Shown here: piece by piece, positions 1 to 8,155 of the stretch | Position numbering within the stretch: position 1 is the first letter of the stretch | Layout: every line of letters starts with the position of its first letter | Assembly (NCBI RefSeq): GCF_000010805.1 | Contig: NC_012522.1 | Location: forward strand, 4,650,001 to 4,714,000 | Direction: 5' to 3' | Source: Rhodococcus opacus B4 | GTDB taxonomy: Bacteria > Actinomycetota > Actinomycetes > Mycobacteriales > Mycobacteriaceae | Length of the DNA stretch: 64,000 bases | Position numbers and translations under genes: made by a program | The notes under the pieces: generated by a model | What the model saw: only the letters and a program-made list of their open reading frames with translations | Database searches by the model: none | What the model was told of the DNA's origin: nothing

Positions 1-568
1 GACCGGCCATCAGGACGACGGCCGTCAGACCGAGCACCAGCGAAGGTACGTCGATGGCACCGGGATGGCGGAGTGCGTCCACGGCTTTCGCCAGTGCGAC
101 CTGTCCTTCGGCGTCCGTCCCGAGCAGCGTCGGCAGTTGTCCGAGGATGATGTTGGCGGCGATGCCCATCAGAAATCCGGTCATCACCGAATGCGACACG
201 AATCGTGTGTACCGGCCCAGCCTTAGCAACGCAGCACCGATCATTGCAACCCCGGCGACGAGTGTCAGCAGAACCAGCGCCGACGGCCGATCCTCCGGTG
301 CGACGCTCGTCAACGCCGATCCGGCTGCCAGCGCCGATGCACTCGTCGTGGTAACGATCATCAGCTTTGTGCTGGTGGACAGTCCGCCGAACAGTCGGCC
401 CGCCATGCTGGCGTACAGGCCGTGCACGGGGCTGACGCCCGCGAGAACGCCGGAGGCCATTCCGTCCGGAACGCTGCCGATGGCGCCGGGGAGCCCCGCG
501 ATCACGTCCGTCCGGGTCATTCGTTCCCGGGGCACGAGGGCGCGCAGTCGGCGAGCGAACCCGCTCAT
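1..568 (-). CDS. SulP-family anion permease, N-terminal part (cut by window edge)
   Basis: Reading the minus strand from ATG at 568 gives a hydrophobic protein with the SulP N-terminal signature: a soluble start, then GLPGAIGSVPDGMASGVLAG, VSPVHGLYASM and several membrane helices. About 189 residues are visible and the frame runs off the left edge. SulP proteins import sulfate or other anions such as bicarbonate; no STAS domain can be seen because the C-terminus is missing. It is divergent from the sulfoquinovose operon, which makes a sulfate role attractive, but this is inference. There is no convincing Shine-Dalgarno before the ATG. A 24-codon ORF with a strong ribosome site ends in an ATGA overlap with this start, so translation may be coupled. 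A GTG at 580 is an alternative start. Confidence 0.8.
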   Translation of the reverse strand, partial: MSGFARRLRALVPRERMTRTDVIAGLPGAIGSVPDGMASGVLAGVSPVHGLYASMAGRLFGGLSTSTKLMIVTTTSASALAAGSALTSVAPEDRPSALVLLTLVAGVAMIGAALLRLGRYTRFVSHSVMTGFLMGIAANIILGQLPTLLGTDAEGQVALAKAVDALRHPGAIDVPSLVLGLTAVVLMAG

Positions 569-639
569 ACGGTTCGGCACGCCGGTGAGTCGCTGCCCTG
601 GATGTCGCCGGGACCGAGGACCGCCGGAGAGATGATCAT
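565..639 (-). CDS. Possible 24-residue leader peptide before the SulP permease
   Basis: A minus-strand ORF starts at ATG 639 behind an excellent ribosome site (GGAGGGAGCC) and ends in TGA overlapping the permease ATG as ATGA. The peptide begins MIISPAVLGPGDIQ and ends ACRTV. It is not in frame with the permease. The permease start itself has no good ribosome site, so coupling through this leader is plausible. It could equally be a chance ORF. Confidence 0.35.
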   Translation of the reverse strand: MIISPAVLGPGDIQGSDSPACRTV

Positions 640-948
640 GCTCGGCTCCCTCCTCTGCGGATCGGAGATACGTCCGTCCCGGTCATCATCGGGCATCTCT
701 GCGGCGGCCGCTTCATCCGCGTCGGGTGAGGCCGGCGAGGATCGTGCGGGCCGGTATCAGGTCGGGCCGGACCGTTGCGAGGTCGTGCTGCCTCCCGGGT
801 AGGAGTGATCGGAGCTGGTACCGAATCCCACCAACGTGCTCACCCACTCGCAGGTGCTCGGGCGTACGTCACCGATGTTGATGGACTTGACGGCCGCGCT
901 CGCCACGGGTGGACACGGCCACAACGTAATGAGTTCCCAAAATCGTTA

Positions 949-965
949 TCACCCCTCGAGGGTGA
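949..965. promoter_or_regulatory. Inverted repeat TCACCC-N5-GGGTGA upstream of sqdB
   Basis: Two perfect 6-base arms flank a 5-base centre (CTCGA). It lies about 120 bases before sqdB in the 443-base divergent region (640-1082). The same arms and spacing occur at 6083-6099, at the end of the same operon. It is likely an operator; no regulator gene is adjacent. Nothing else recognisable was found in the rest of this intergenic stretch apart from the sqdB ribosome site (GAGGAGGGAG at 1068-1077). Confidence 0.45.
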
Positions 966-1082
966 TGCACAGACGACGGAGCGGGGCGAATGCTGAGTAT
1001 TTCGCGCACGAGGTTTCCGGCTCATCCGGACGAATCGGTGCGGGGTGCGTGAGGTGGCGGGGGGAACGAGGAGGGAGCTCAC

Positions 1083-2279
1083 ATGCGGGTAGTGGTGCTG
1101 GGAGGTGACGGGTTCTGCGGTTGGCCGAGTGCGCTCCACCTGTCGGCGAGCGGGCACGACGTCACCATCGTCGACAACTTCGTTCGCCGGCGAGCGGACG
1201 ACGAACTCGGGGTGCAGTCGTTGACCCCGATTCGACCCCTCGCCGAGCGTATCGAGGCGTGGCAGGCGGCGTCCGGGCGCGAGATCGCTGTCGTGGAGTT
1301 GGACGTGGCCCACGATTACGACGCGATGACCGAACTGCTGATTACCGTGCGCCCGGACGCCGTGGTGCACTTCGCCGAACAGCGGTCCGCCCCGTATTCG
1401 ATGAAATCGCCGCCCCACAAGCGGTACACGATCGACAACAACCTCAACGCCACTCACAACCTGCTGGCTGCGGTTGTCCAGGCCGGCATCGACATCCATG
1501 TCGTCCACCTGGGAACCATGGGTGTGTACGGCTACGAGACCGTCCCCGTGGACCTGCCTGAGGGGTATCTCACCGTCAGCTACCCCGATCGGCACGGTGA
1601 GATGCACAGTCGTGAGATCCTGTATCCGACCCAACCGGGTAGTGTGTATCACCTGTCGAAGTCGTTGGATCAGTTGCTGTTTCAATTCTATGCGCACAAC
1701 GACGGAGTCCGCGTCACCGATCTTCACCAAGGAATCGTCTGGGGCACCCAAACCGATGAGACCGAACGTGATCCGCGGTTGATCAACCGTTTCGACTACG
1801 ACGGCGACTACGGCACCGTGTTGAATCGCTTCATCGTGGAGGCGGCGATCGGGTATCCGCTCACCGTGCACGGAACCGGTGGGCAGACAAGGGCATTCAT
1901 CAACATCCGCGACACCGTCCGCTGTATCAGGCTCGCCGTCGAGTCGGGTTTCCAGGTCGGTGGTCAGGTCCGGGTGATGAATCAGATGACGGAGACGCAT
2001 CGGGTCGCCGACCTCGCGCAGCTGGTGGCGAGGACGATCGGCGCCGAGGTCGACAGGGTGGCCAACCCCCGGCAGGAGGCCGACGAGAACCAGCTCGCGG
2101 CCCGCAACGACCGGTTACTCGGGCTGGGTCTGGCGCCGATCACCCTCGACTCGGGTCTACTGGCCACCGAAGTCGGGATCGCCCGGGCCTACTCCGGGCG
2201 GATCGACGCCTCCCGCATACCCTGCCGGTCGTTCTGGAATGAAAGTCGCAGGTCCGCGGTCGAGGAGCAGAGCGCTTGA
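1083..2279 (+). CDS. sqdB: UDP-sulfoquinovose synthase
   Basis: An extended short-chain dehydrogenase that makes UDP-sulfoquinovose from UDP-glucose and sulfite using bound NAD. The 398-residue product matches the SqdB/SQD1 family along its whole length: GGDGFCGW (NAD-binding loop, residues 7-14), VDNFVRR, HFAEQRSAPYSM (96-107), LGTMGVYGY with Thr145, the YHLSK motif with Tyr189 and Lys193, DLHQGIVWGTQTDET and LTVHGTGGQTRAF. These cover the Thr/Tyr/Lys catalytic set of SQD1. The start ATG has a strong ribosome site. It overlaps the next gene by 4 bases (TTGA). The usual partner would be a sulfolipid glycosyltransferase; here the partners are BcsB- and BcsA-like instead, suggesting the sugar goes into a polymer. 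Family assignment is very secure; the downstream fate is inference. Confidence 0.95.
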   Translation: MRVVVLGGDGFCGWPSALHLSASGHDVTIVDNFVRRRADDELGVQSLTPIRPLAERIEAWQAASGREIAVVELDVAHDYDAMTELLITVRPDAVVHFAEQRSAPYSMKSPPHKRYTIDNNLNATHNLLAAVVQAGIDIHVVHLGTMGVYGYETVPVDLPEGYLTVSYPDRHGEMHSREILYPTQPGSVYHLSKSLDQLLFQFYAHNDGVRVTDLHQGIVWGTQTDETERDPRLINRFDYDGDYGTVLNRFIVEAAIGYPLTVHGTGGQTRAFINIRDTVRCIRLAVESGFQVGGQVRVMNQMTETHRVADLAQLVARTIGAEVDRVANPRQEADENQLAARNDRLLGLGLAPITLDSGLLATEVGIARAYSGRIDASRIPCRSFWNESRRSAVEEQSA

Positions 2280-4225
2280 GTGACGACGACGCAGCATCCG
2301 GCGACGGCACGCCGGAGCCGCCGGAACGGCCACAGTCGGACAAGACCGACTATTTTCCCGGCGAGCATGGTCGTTCCGTCCCGCGTTCTGCCTGGTTGAT
2401 CCTGGGGGCCGCGCTGGTGATCCTGCTAGCCTTCCTCGTCGCGCGGCCGGCATGGTTCACCCACGACGCGGACGACATGAGCCTCGACGTGCCCGCTGAC
2501 CGGCATTTCACCAAGACCCTGGCCGGATCCGGACACGTGGACGGGGTCTGGCTGACCGACGATTCCCCGTCGACGAGCTATCTGGTGACCCTTCCGGCCG
2601 ATTCCACGCGCGACGAGACCCGTCTGCATTTGACCGGCTCCTCCCAGATTCCCGGCAACAGCACCGTCTTTCTCAGCGTGAGCATGGACGGTCAACAGGT
2701 CTACAAGAAGGAATTGCCCACTGGGGAGAAGGACATCGACGCCTACGTCACGGTCCCCGACCAGATCGCCGACGACGGTCAGGTGCGCATCCAAGTCCGC
2801 GCCGACGGCACCCGCCACGACGAGACGTGCACTACCGATCACTCGGCGGGGATGCAGATCCACCTCGACCCTGCCACGGTCGTGGAGGCCGCACTCGCAG
2901 AGCCGATCCATACCGTCCGGGACGCCGTGGTGTCCTGGGACCGTCGACTCACCGTGGTTCTGGCCGATCAGGCGGACCAATGGCGCACGACGGCAGCGCA
3001 GTTGGGGATGGCATTGACCCGGGAGGGGCACCAGGTTCGATTCGCCGACACGCTCCCGGCCGCCGATGTCGACAACGCGATCCTCGTCGGCCCCTATGCC
3101 ACGTTGAGCGACCGGGACGGCTGGTCACCTTCACCGGAGTCAGGTGCGGACACGGCCGACGGCACCGCCGTCGGCACGATCGACGGCACCGCCGTCGGCA
3201 CGATCGACGGCACCGCCGTCGTGGCGGTGACCGTACCCGACGGTTCCCTGATCTCGCGCTACCTGACCGGGCAGGCCGTGACCACAGCCGATTTCGTCGG
3301 GGGAGATCCTCGAGCGGTGGCCGCCACACCACTCACCGGCGATCAGGTGGCACTCGCGGCTCTGGGTGCGGACATGTCCGTCGGTCAGATCACCGAGACC
3401 CGGCGGTGGCGCATCGGCTATTCACTCGCCGACCTTCCGGGCGGACGCCTGCCGCAGTCGGTGCGCGTCGAGATGCAGCTACCCGCATCACCCTCCGACC
3501 TCACGTGGATCCTGAACGCCGAACTCAACGGTCACCTCGTCGGAAGCGTCCCGTTGAATCCCACGGCGGGCACGGTGACCATCGCGCTCCCGCCGCAGGA
3601 CGCGTTGCTCGAGAACGCCCTGACCCTGTCGGTCGAGCGTGACCGCGACCTCGGTGGCTGCGATGTCCGCGTGACGAGCTATCCCATCCAACTGCAGCCG
3701 GGCTCCGCCCTTCAACTCGGCGACGAGACCGGTGCCGGTTTCACGGCGCTGCCTCGTGGACTGGCACCCGGATTCGCCGTCTACGCCCCCGGGCCCGACG
3801 GTATCGATGTGATCCAACAGCTCAATGCCATCGTTCCTACGACCACCAAATTTGTTCCGGCACAATATAATCCTGATTTCCTCTGGTCTGGGCAGCCGAG
3901 TCCGGGCGAGCCGTTCATTCTGATAGGGCAGAGCCCGGACGTGAATCCTCTGGTGCGAATCCAGGACGGACGCATCACGTCCGGGCCGAACGCGTCGGCA
4001 CTTGACATCCCGTCCTTCGACAACGGCATTCTGGTGCAAACGGTCACGAGCACCAGTGGGGCTCCCGGACTGATGATCCAGTACATGGGCGACATCGGAA
4101 CAACTCAGCTGCCCGGCTTCGGAACCGAGAGCGCGCTGGTTGTGACACCGCAGGACAGCTTTGCGATCAACGGCGACGGCACCATCGCCCCGAGCGAACC
4201 CCCGCGCCAGGATCCGCCCCGATGA
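2276..4225 (+). CDS. BcsB-like membrane-anchored glycan synthase partner
   Basis: A 649-residue protein starting at TTG 2276, with GAGGAG 10 bases upstream. It has a charged cytoplasmic N-terminus, one membrane helix at about residues 38-60, and a large predicted extracytoplasmic region with the beta-rich, Asp/Gly/Pro-rich character of bacterial cellulose synthase subunit B proteins. No C-terminal helix is visible, unlike classical BcsB, whose anchor is C-terminal, so the topology is reversed. A 24-base unit repeats 2.6 times at 3158-3220 and encodes DGTAVGTI repeats. It sits between sqdB and a BcsA-like transferase with 4-base overlaps on both sides, so it probably guides or accepts the polymer made by that enzyme. 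The BcsB relationship rests on overall character and context rather than a catalytic motif. Confidence 0.65.
   Translation: MSDDDAASGDGTPEPPERPQSDKTDYFPGEHGRSVPRSAWLILGAALVILLAFLVARPAWFTHDADDMSLDVPADRHFTKTLAGSGHVDGVWLTDDSPSTSYLVTLPADSTRDETRLHLTGSSQIPGNSTVFLSVSMDGQQVYKKELPTGEKDIDAYVTVPDQIADDGQVRIQVRADGTRHDETCTTDHSAGMQIHLDPATVVEAALAEPIHTVRDAVVSWDRRLTVVLADQADQWRTTAAQLGMALTREGHQVRFADTLPAADVDNAILVGPYATLSDRDGWSPSPESGADTADGTAVGTIDGTAVGTIDGTAVVAVTVPDGSLISRYLTGQAVTTADFVGGDPRAVAATPLTGDQVALAALGADMSVGQITETRRWRIGYSLADLPGGRLPQSVRVEMQLPASPSDLTWILNAELNGHLVGSVPLNPTAGTVTIALPPQDALLENALTLSVERDRDLGGCDVRVTSYPIQLQPGSALQLGDETGAGFTALPRGLAPGFAVYAPGPDGIDVIQQLNAIVPTTTKFVPAQYNPDFLWSGQPSPGEPFILIGQSPDVNPLVRIQDGRITSGPNASALDIPSFDNGILVQTVTSTSGAPGLMIQYMGDIGTTQLPGFGTESALVVTPQDSFAINGDGTIAPSEPPRQDPPR
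3158..3220 (+). repeat. 24-bp in-frame tandem repeat within the BcsB-like gene
   Basis: Two identical 24-base units (3158-3181 and 3182-3205) and a 15-base third partial unit. They encode DGTAVGTI twice, then DGTAV. Because the unit is a multiple of three, copy-number changes would keep the frame. It lies in a linker-like region. Confidence 0.9.
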
Positions 4226-6099
4226 CCGATGTCGCACATCCCCCGCACGAACCCGTGCACGAACCGGCAGCGATCGCCGACCACTTTCGGTCGGTCGACA
4301 GCGCACCGGCGGATTACGCCGTCGACCGCCCTGCCAGTGGCACCAACGGCTTTCTCGTCACATTCGTGGGGATCTCGATCCTGGCAATGTGCCTGCGAAT
4401 GATCCTCGCGCACGCCGACGTGATGGACGCACCAAACGACCTGGTCATCTTGTCCTCCGGTCGCGGTGACGTCCAGTTTCCCTTGAGAATGTTCCTCGCG
4501 GTCTTCTTCCTGACCTACGCGCTGCACGCGTACTCGAACATCTGGCGTCGCCTCTACCTCGGACTGTCGCTGCTGGGCAAGTTCCTGACGTTCTGTGTTC
4601 TGATCGACGGCGTTGCCTCGTTGCTTCACCACGTCGGCATCATTTCGATTTCCGTGTTCGGTGCGCAAATGATCTCGGGTCTCCTCGCGCTGGCGATTTT
4701 CCCGCACACCGTGATTCGGCAAGCGCAGCTTCCTCCCCAGGGTCCGCTTCCACTCGACCCACGAATTCCGCCCTCGGCGTTTCTCGCGCTGGCCAGTTGT
4801 CTGGTGCTGGCCAGCGCTGGGGCTGTCATCGCACTGCGCCTCTTCGGTCACGTCGTCGACGTCTTGAAGGACTGGGCGATCCTCGGTGGCATCGGCGCCG
4901 GTGTCTTTCTCATGCAGCAGATCCTGGCGACCTTGACCGCCCTGCTGGGTGTGCGTGCTCTGAGGAGGTCGCGCCGGCAGGAGTTCACCGCACCGGTGGC
5001 AGTCTTGGTGCCCGCGCACAACGAGGCGCACAGCATCGCCGACACCATCGCCTCGGTGGACGCCGGCGCCGAAACGTACCCGGATGCCATTCACCTGTAC
5101 GTGGTGAACAATGCCTCGACCGACACGACGCACGAGGTCGCCGAAGCGGCCATCGCGGCGTGCACACACATCACCGGTGAGGTGCTCGACTGCCCGACAC
5201 CGGGTAAGGCCATCGCACTGAACATGGGGATCGAGCAGATCCGGGAGGAGTTCGTCGTCCGGATCGACGCCGACACCATGATCGGACCCGGATGTCTGGA
5301 AACCGCGATGCGGCACTTCGCGAACCCGATGGTCGGCTGTGTCGGAGGAATCCCGATGCCGGCCGAGGTGAATACGTGGATCGACAAATGCCGGCTCATC
5401 GAGGTCTACATGCGGCACGGCTTCTTTCAGGTGTCCCTCGACGGCTATCAGGGCGTGATGGGTATCCCGGGAATGTTCGCCATCTACCGTCGTCGTCAGG
5501 TTCTCCGAGTCGGCGGCATGGTGCAGGGGATGAACGGAGAGGACACCGACATCTGCATGCGCCTCGCGGCCGCCGGCTACCACAACGTGGCCGACCCGAA
5601 AGCCGTGTACTACAGCGAAACGCCGGCGTCCTACGCTCACCTCCGCGAGCAGCGAACCCGATGGTTCCGCAGCATCTACCACCTAGCCGCACGCAACCGG
5701 GCGGTCCTGCTGGACCGACGCACGATGATCGGCACCTTCGTCCTGCCGTTCAATCTGGTCAACGCCGCACGCCGTGCCATGCTCGCGCCGCTGCTCATCT
5801 ACGCGGCGATCGCCGGATTCGCCTTCCACACGACGTTCACGTCGATGCGCTGGCAACCCATCGTTGCCACGTTGCTAGGCATGTCGATGATCATGACCGT
5901 GATCGTCTGCCTGATCTGGCGGCCCGGTTCGGTCAAGTACATACCCGCCTACCTCTGCTTTCGCGTTCTCCGTAGCTACTTCACCCTCGCGGCCGTCCTG
6001 ACGCTGGTCTACCCACCCATGCACCCCCGGATCCCCGGGCACGTTCGACTGTCCAGTCGCCGTCAACGGACCTGGCCGACTCTCACCCATAGAGGGTGA
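4222..6099 (+). CDS. BcsA-like processive family 2 glycosyltransferase
   Basis: A 625-residue membrane enzyme starting with an ATGA overlap. About five predicted helices occupy residues 42-250, followed by a GT-A domain: VLVPAHNEA (261-269), NNASTD, TPGKA, IDADT with Asp349/Asp351, NGEDTD with Glu440/Asp441 and the processivity motif QRTRW (477-481), then more helices to about residue 590. This is the D,D,D,QxxRW layout of cellulose and hyaluronan synthases, which polymerise a sugar from a UDP donor and extrude the chain. No PilZ domain follows, so direct c-di-GMP control through that domain is not expected. Being co-transcribed with sqdB, its donor may be UDP-sulfoquinovose; that is inference. 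Confidence 0.88.
   Translation: MTDVAHPPHEPVHEPAAIADHFRSVDSAPADYAVDRPASGTNGFLVTFVGISILAMCLRMILAHADVMDAPNDLVILSSGRGDVQFPLRMFLAVFFLTYALHAYSNIWRRLYLGLSLLGKFLTFCVLIDGVASLLHHVGIISISVFGAQMISGLLALAIFPHTVIRQAQLPPQGPLPLDPRIPPSAFLALASCLVLASAGAVIALRLFGHVVDVLKDWAILGGIGAGVFLMQQILATLTALLGVRALRRSRRQEFTAPVAVLVPAHNEAHSIADTIASVDAGAETYPDAIHLYVVNNASTDTTHEVAEAAIAACTHITGEVLDCPTPGKAIALNMGIEQIREEFVVRIDADTMIGPGCLETAMRHFANPMVGCVGGIPMPAEVNTWIDKCRLIEVYMRHGFFQVSLDGYQGVMGIPGMFAIYRRRQVLRVGGMVQGMNGEDTDICMRLAAAGYHNVADPKAVYYSETPASYAHLREQRTRWFRSIYHLAARNRAVLLDRRTMIGTFVLPFNLVNAARRAMLAPLLIYAAIAGFAFHTTFTSMRWQPIVATLLGMSMIMTVIVCLIWRPGSVKYIPAYLCFRVLRSYFTLAAVLTLVYPPMHPRIPGHVRLSSRRQRTWPTLTHRG
6083..6099. promoter_or_regulatory. Second TCACCC-N5-GGGTGA inverted repeat
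   Basis: Same 6-base arms and spacing as 949-965, with centre ATAGA. It contains the stop codon of the glycosyltransferase and lies 40 bases before the alkylsulfatase start. It could be an operator controlling the sulfatase, or a weak hairpin; no T tract follows. Confidence 0.4.
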
Positions 6100-6139
6100 A
6101 ACTGCTCGGGTTCACCGACTGGAGCCCTGTCGAGGGGCG

Positions 6140-8056
6140 ATGCCTGGCACGCTGATATCCATGCCTCCCGCACCGAAGCCAGCATCGGAATCCATCGTCC
6201 AGCAGCATCGTGCTCTCCGCGAACGTTTGCCGTTCTCCGACACCCAGGACTTCGACGACGCGAACCGAGGTCTCGTCGCCCGGCGCGAGCCGAACGCAGT
6301 GAAGGCCGACGATGGCACGGTCCTGTGGGACAACGACACCTACGCATTCCTCGACGGTGATGCCCCCGAGACCGTGAACCCGAGCCTGTGGCGTCAATCC
6401 CAGCTGGCCGCGGTGGCCGGTCTGTTCGAGGTCGTGCCCGGCGTCTACCAGGTGCGCGGGATGGACCTGTCGAACACCTCGTTCATCGAGGGGGACGAGG
6501 GCGTGATCGTGGTCGATACCCTCCTCTCCGCCGAGACGGGCAGGGCTGCGCTCGAGCTCTACCGCAAGCACCGCGGCGACCGCGCCGTGAAGGCCATCAT
6601 CTACACGCACTCCCATGCGGACCACTTCGGTGGCGTCAGAGGCTTCGTGTCACAGGAGGAGGTCGACGCCGGCGAGGTGAAGATCTTCGCACCGGAGGGA
6701 TTCGTCGAGCACGCGGTCTCCGAGAACGTCTATGCGGGCACCGCGATGAACCGCCGCGCGGGCTACATGTACGGGGCGGCTCTTGCGCGCGGGCCGCAGG
6801 GCCAGGTCGGCGCCGGACTCGGGCAGACCGTGTCGATCGGTACCGTCACCCTCATCGCACCGACCGACCTCGTCACGACTACCGGTCACGAGGAAACCGT
6901 CGACGGCGTGCGCATGGTCTTCCAGATGGCGCCCGACACCGAAGCCCCGTCGGAGATGCTCATCTACTTCCCGGATTTCAAGGCGCTGTGCGCGGCCGAG
7001 GACGCAACCCACACCTTCCATAATCTGCTGACCCTGCGCGGTGCCGTCGTGCGCGACCCCCACGGCTGGGCCGGCTATCTCACGGAGACGATCGACCTGT
7101 TCGGCGGCGACGCCGAGGTCGTGTTCGCCTCGCACCACTGGCCGACCTGGGGTGCAGAGCGGGTCGTCGAGTTCCTGTCGAGCCAACGCGATCTGTATGC
7201 CTATGTGCACGACCAGACTCTGCGGTTGATGAACAAGGGTTTCACCGGCCCTGAGATCGCCGAACAGATGCAGCTACCACCCGCGCTCGAGAACACGTGG
7301 AGCGCCCGCGGCTACTACGGGTCGGTCAGCCACAACGTGAAGGCGGTATACCAGCGCTATCTCGGCTGGTTCGACGGCAATCCAGCCAGCCTGTGGGAGC
7401 ACACCCCGATCGAGCAGTCGAAGCGATACGTCGAGTTCATGGGCGGTGCGGACACCGTCGTCGCCAAGGCACGCGACTCGTTCGGCGCGGGCGACTTCCG
7501 CTGGGTCGCACAGGTCGTGAACCACGTCGTCTACGCACAACCCGACCATTCGGAGGCAAGAGCCCTGCTCGCAGACACGTACGAACAGCTCGGCTACGGG
7601 GCCGAGAACGGTACCTGGCGCAGCTGGTACCTCTCGGGAACGACCGAACTGCGCGAGGGCAACTTCGGTACCCCGACGGAGACCACGGCCCCCGATGTCA
7701 TCGGCCAATTGACGCCGTCGATGCTGTTCGACGCCATCGCGATCCAGGTGCACGGCCCGAAGTCATGGGACGAGAAGCTGTCGATCGACGTCGTTCTCAC
7801 CGACACCGACGAACGCTACCGCCTGCGGCTCGCGAATGGAGTGCTGACCTACAGCCCCCGCGCACAGAAAGGCGACGCCGACGCAACTCTCACGACGACG
7901 ACGAGGGCGCTGCCTGCGCTCGCCCTCGGATCCCTGTCCACCGACGATCTCGCGAAGGCAGGCATCGACGTGAGCGGCGAGGGATCAGTCCTCGCCCGAC
8001 TCGCCGCAGCGCTGGAGCCGGGCGACAAGAACTTCGCCATCGTCACCCCGGAATGA
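6140..8056 (+). CDS. Alkylsulfatase of the metallo-beta-lactamase fold (SdsA1-like)
   Basis: A 638-residue enzyme of the family that hydrolyses primary alkyl sulfates such as SDS to alcohol and sulfate. It shows the zinc motif THSHADHFGG (His157, His159, Asp161, His162), then EDATHTFHN and SHHWPTWG ligands, a helical dimerisation region, and a C-terminal SCP2-like domain. Length is normal for the family. No signal peptide is evident, so it is probably cytoplasmic. The ATG at 6140 has GAGGGG very close upstream; ATG 6161 is a less supported alternative. It follows the sulfoquinovose operon by 40 bases and could recycle sulfate, but need not act on that product. Confidence 0.88.
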   Translation: MPGTLISMPPAPKPASESIVQQHRALRERLPFSDTQDFDDANRGLVARREPNAVKADDGTVLWDNDTYAFLDGDAPETVNPSLWRQSQLAAVAGLFEVVPGVYQVRGMDLSNTSFIEGDEGVIVVDTLLSAETGRAALELYRKHRGDRAVKAIIYTHSHADHFGGVRGFVSQEEVDAGEVKIFAPEGFVEHAVSENVYAGTAMNRRAGYMYGAALARGPQGQVGAGLGQTVSIGTVTLIAPTDLVTTTGHEETVDGVRMVFQMAPDTEAPSEMLIYFPDFKALCAAEDATHTFHNLLTLRGAVVRDPHGWAGYLTETIDLFGGDAEVVFASHHWPTWGAERVVEFLSSQRDLYAYVHDQTLRLMNKGFTGPEIAEQMQLPPALENTWSARGYYGSVSHNVKAVYQRYLGWFDGNPASLWEHTPIEQSKRYVEFMGGADTVVAKARDSFGAGDFRWVAQVVNHVVYAQPDHSEARALLADTYEQLGYGAENGTWRSWYLSGTTELREGNFGTPTETTAPDVIGQLTPSMLFDAIAIQVHGPKSWDEKLSIDVVLTDTDERYRLRLANGVLTYSPRAQKGDADATLTTTTRALPALALGSLSTDDLAKAGIDVSGEGSVLARLAAALEPGDKNFAIVTPE

Positions 8057-8073
8057 CGACGTCTGGAGGCAAC

Positions 8074-8111
8074 AACGGCGCCCAGCTCCGAGACAGGAGT
8101 TGGACGCCGTT
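8074..8111. terminator. Hairpin terminator between convergent sulfatase and ppa
   Basis: Arms of 16 bases (AACGGCGCCCAGCTCC and its partner ending ACGCCGTT) pair fully if two G-U pairs are allowed, around a 6-base loop GAGACA. It sits between two convergent stops and probably ends both transcripts. No T tract. Confidence 0.7.
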
Positions 8112-8155
8112 GGCGTGACCGTCGGGAGGCTCAGTGCCCGATTATCGCCGCCGGC

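Noticed and set aside
840-2000. A 386-codon minus-strand frame opposite sqdB
   Set aside because: SqdB is certain on the plus strand and the antisense product has no recognisable domain.
2276-6099. Ordinary bacterial cellulose operon
   Set aside because: The glycosyltransferase lacks a PilZ domain, no BcsC, BcsZ or BcsQ is present, the BcsB-like anchor is N-terminal, and the first gene is sqdB.
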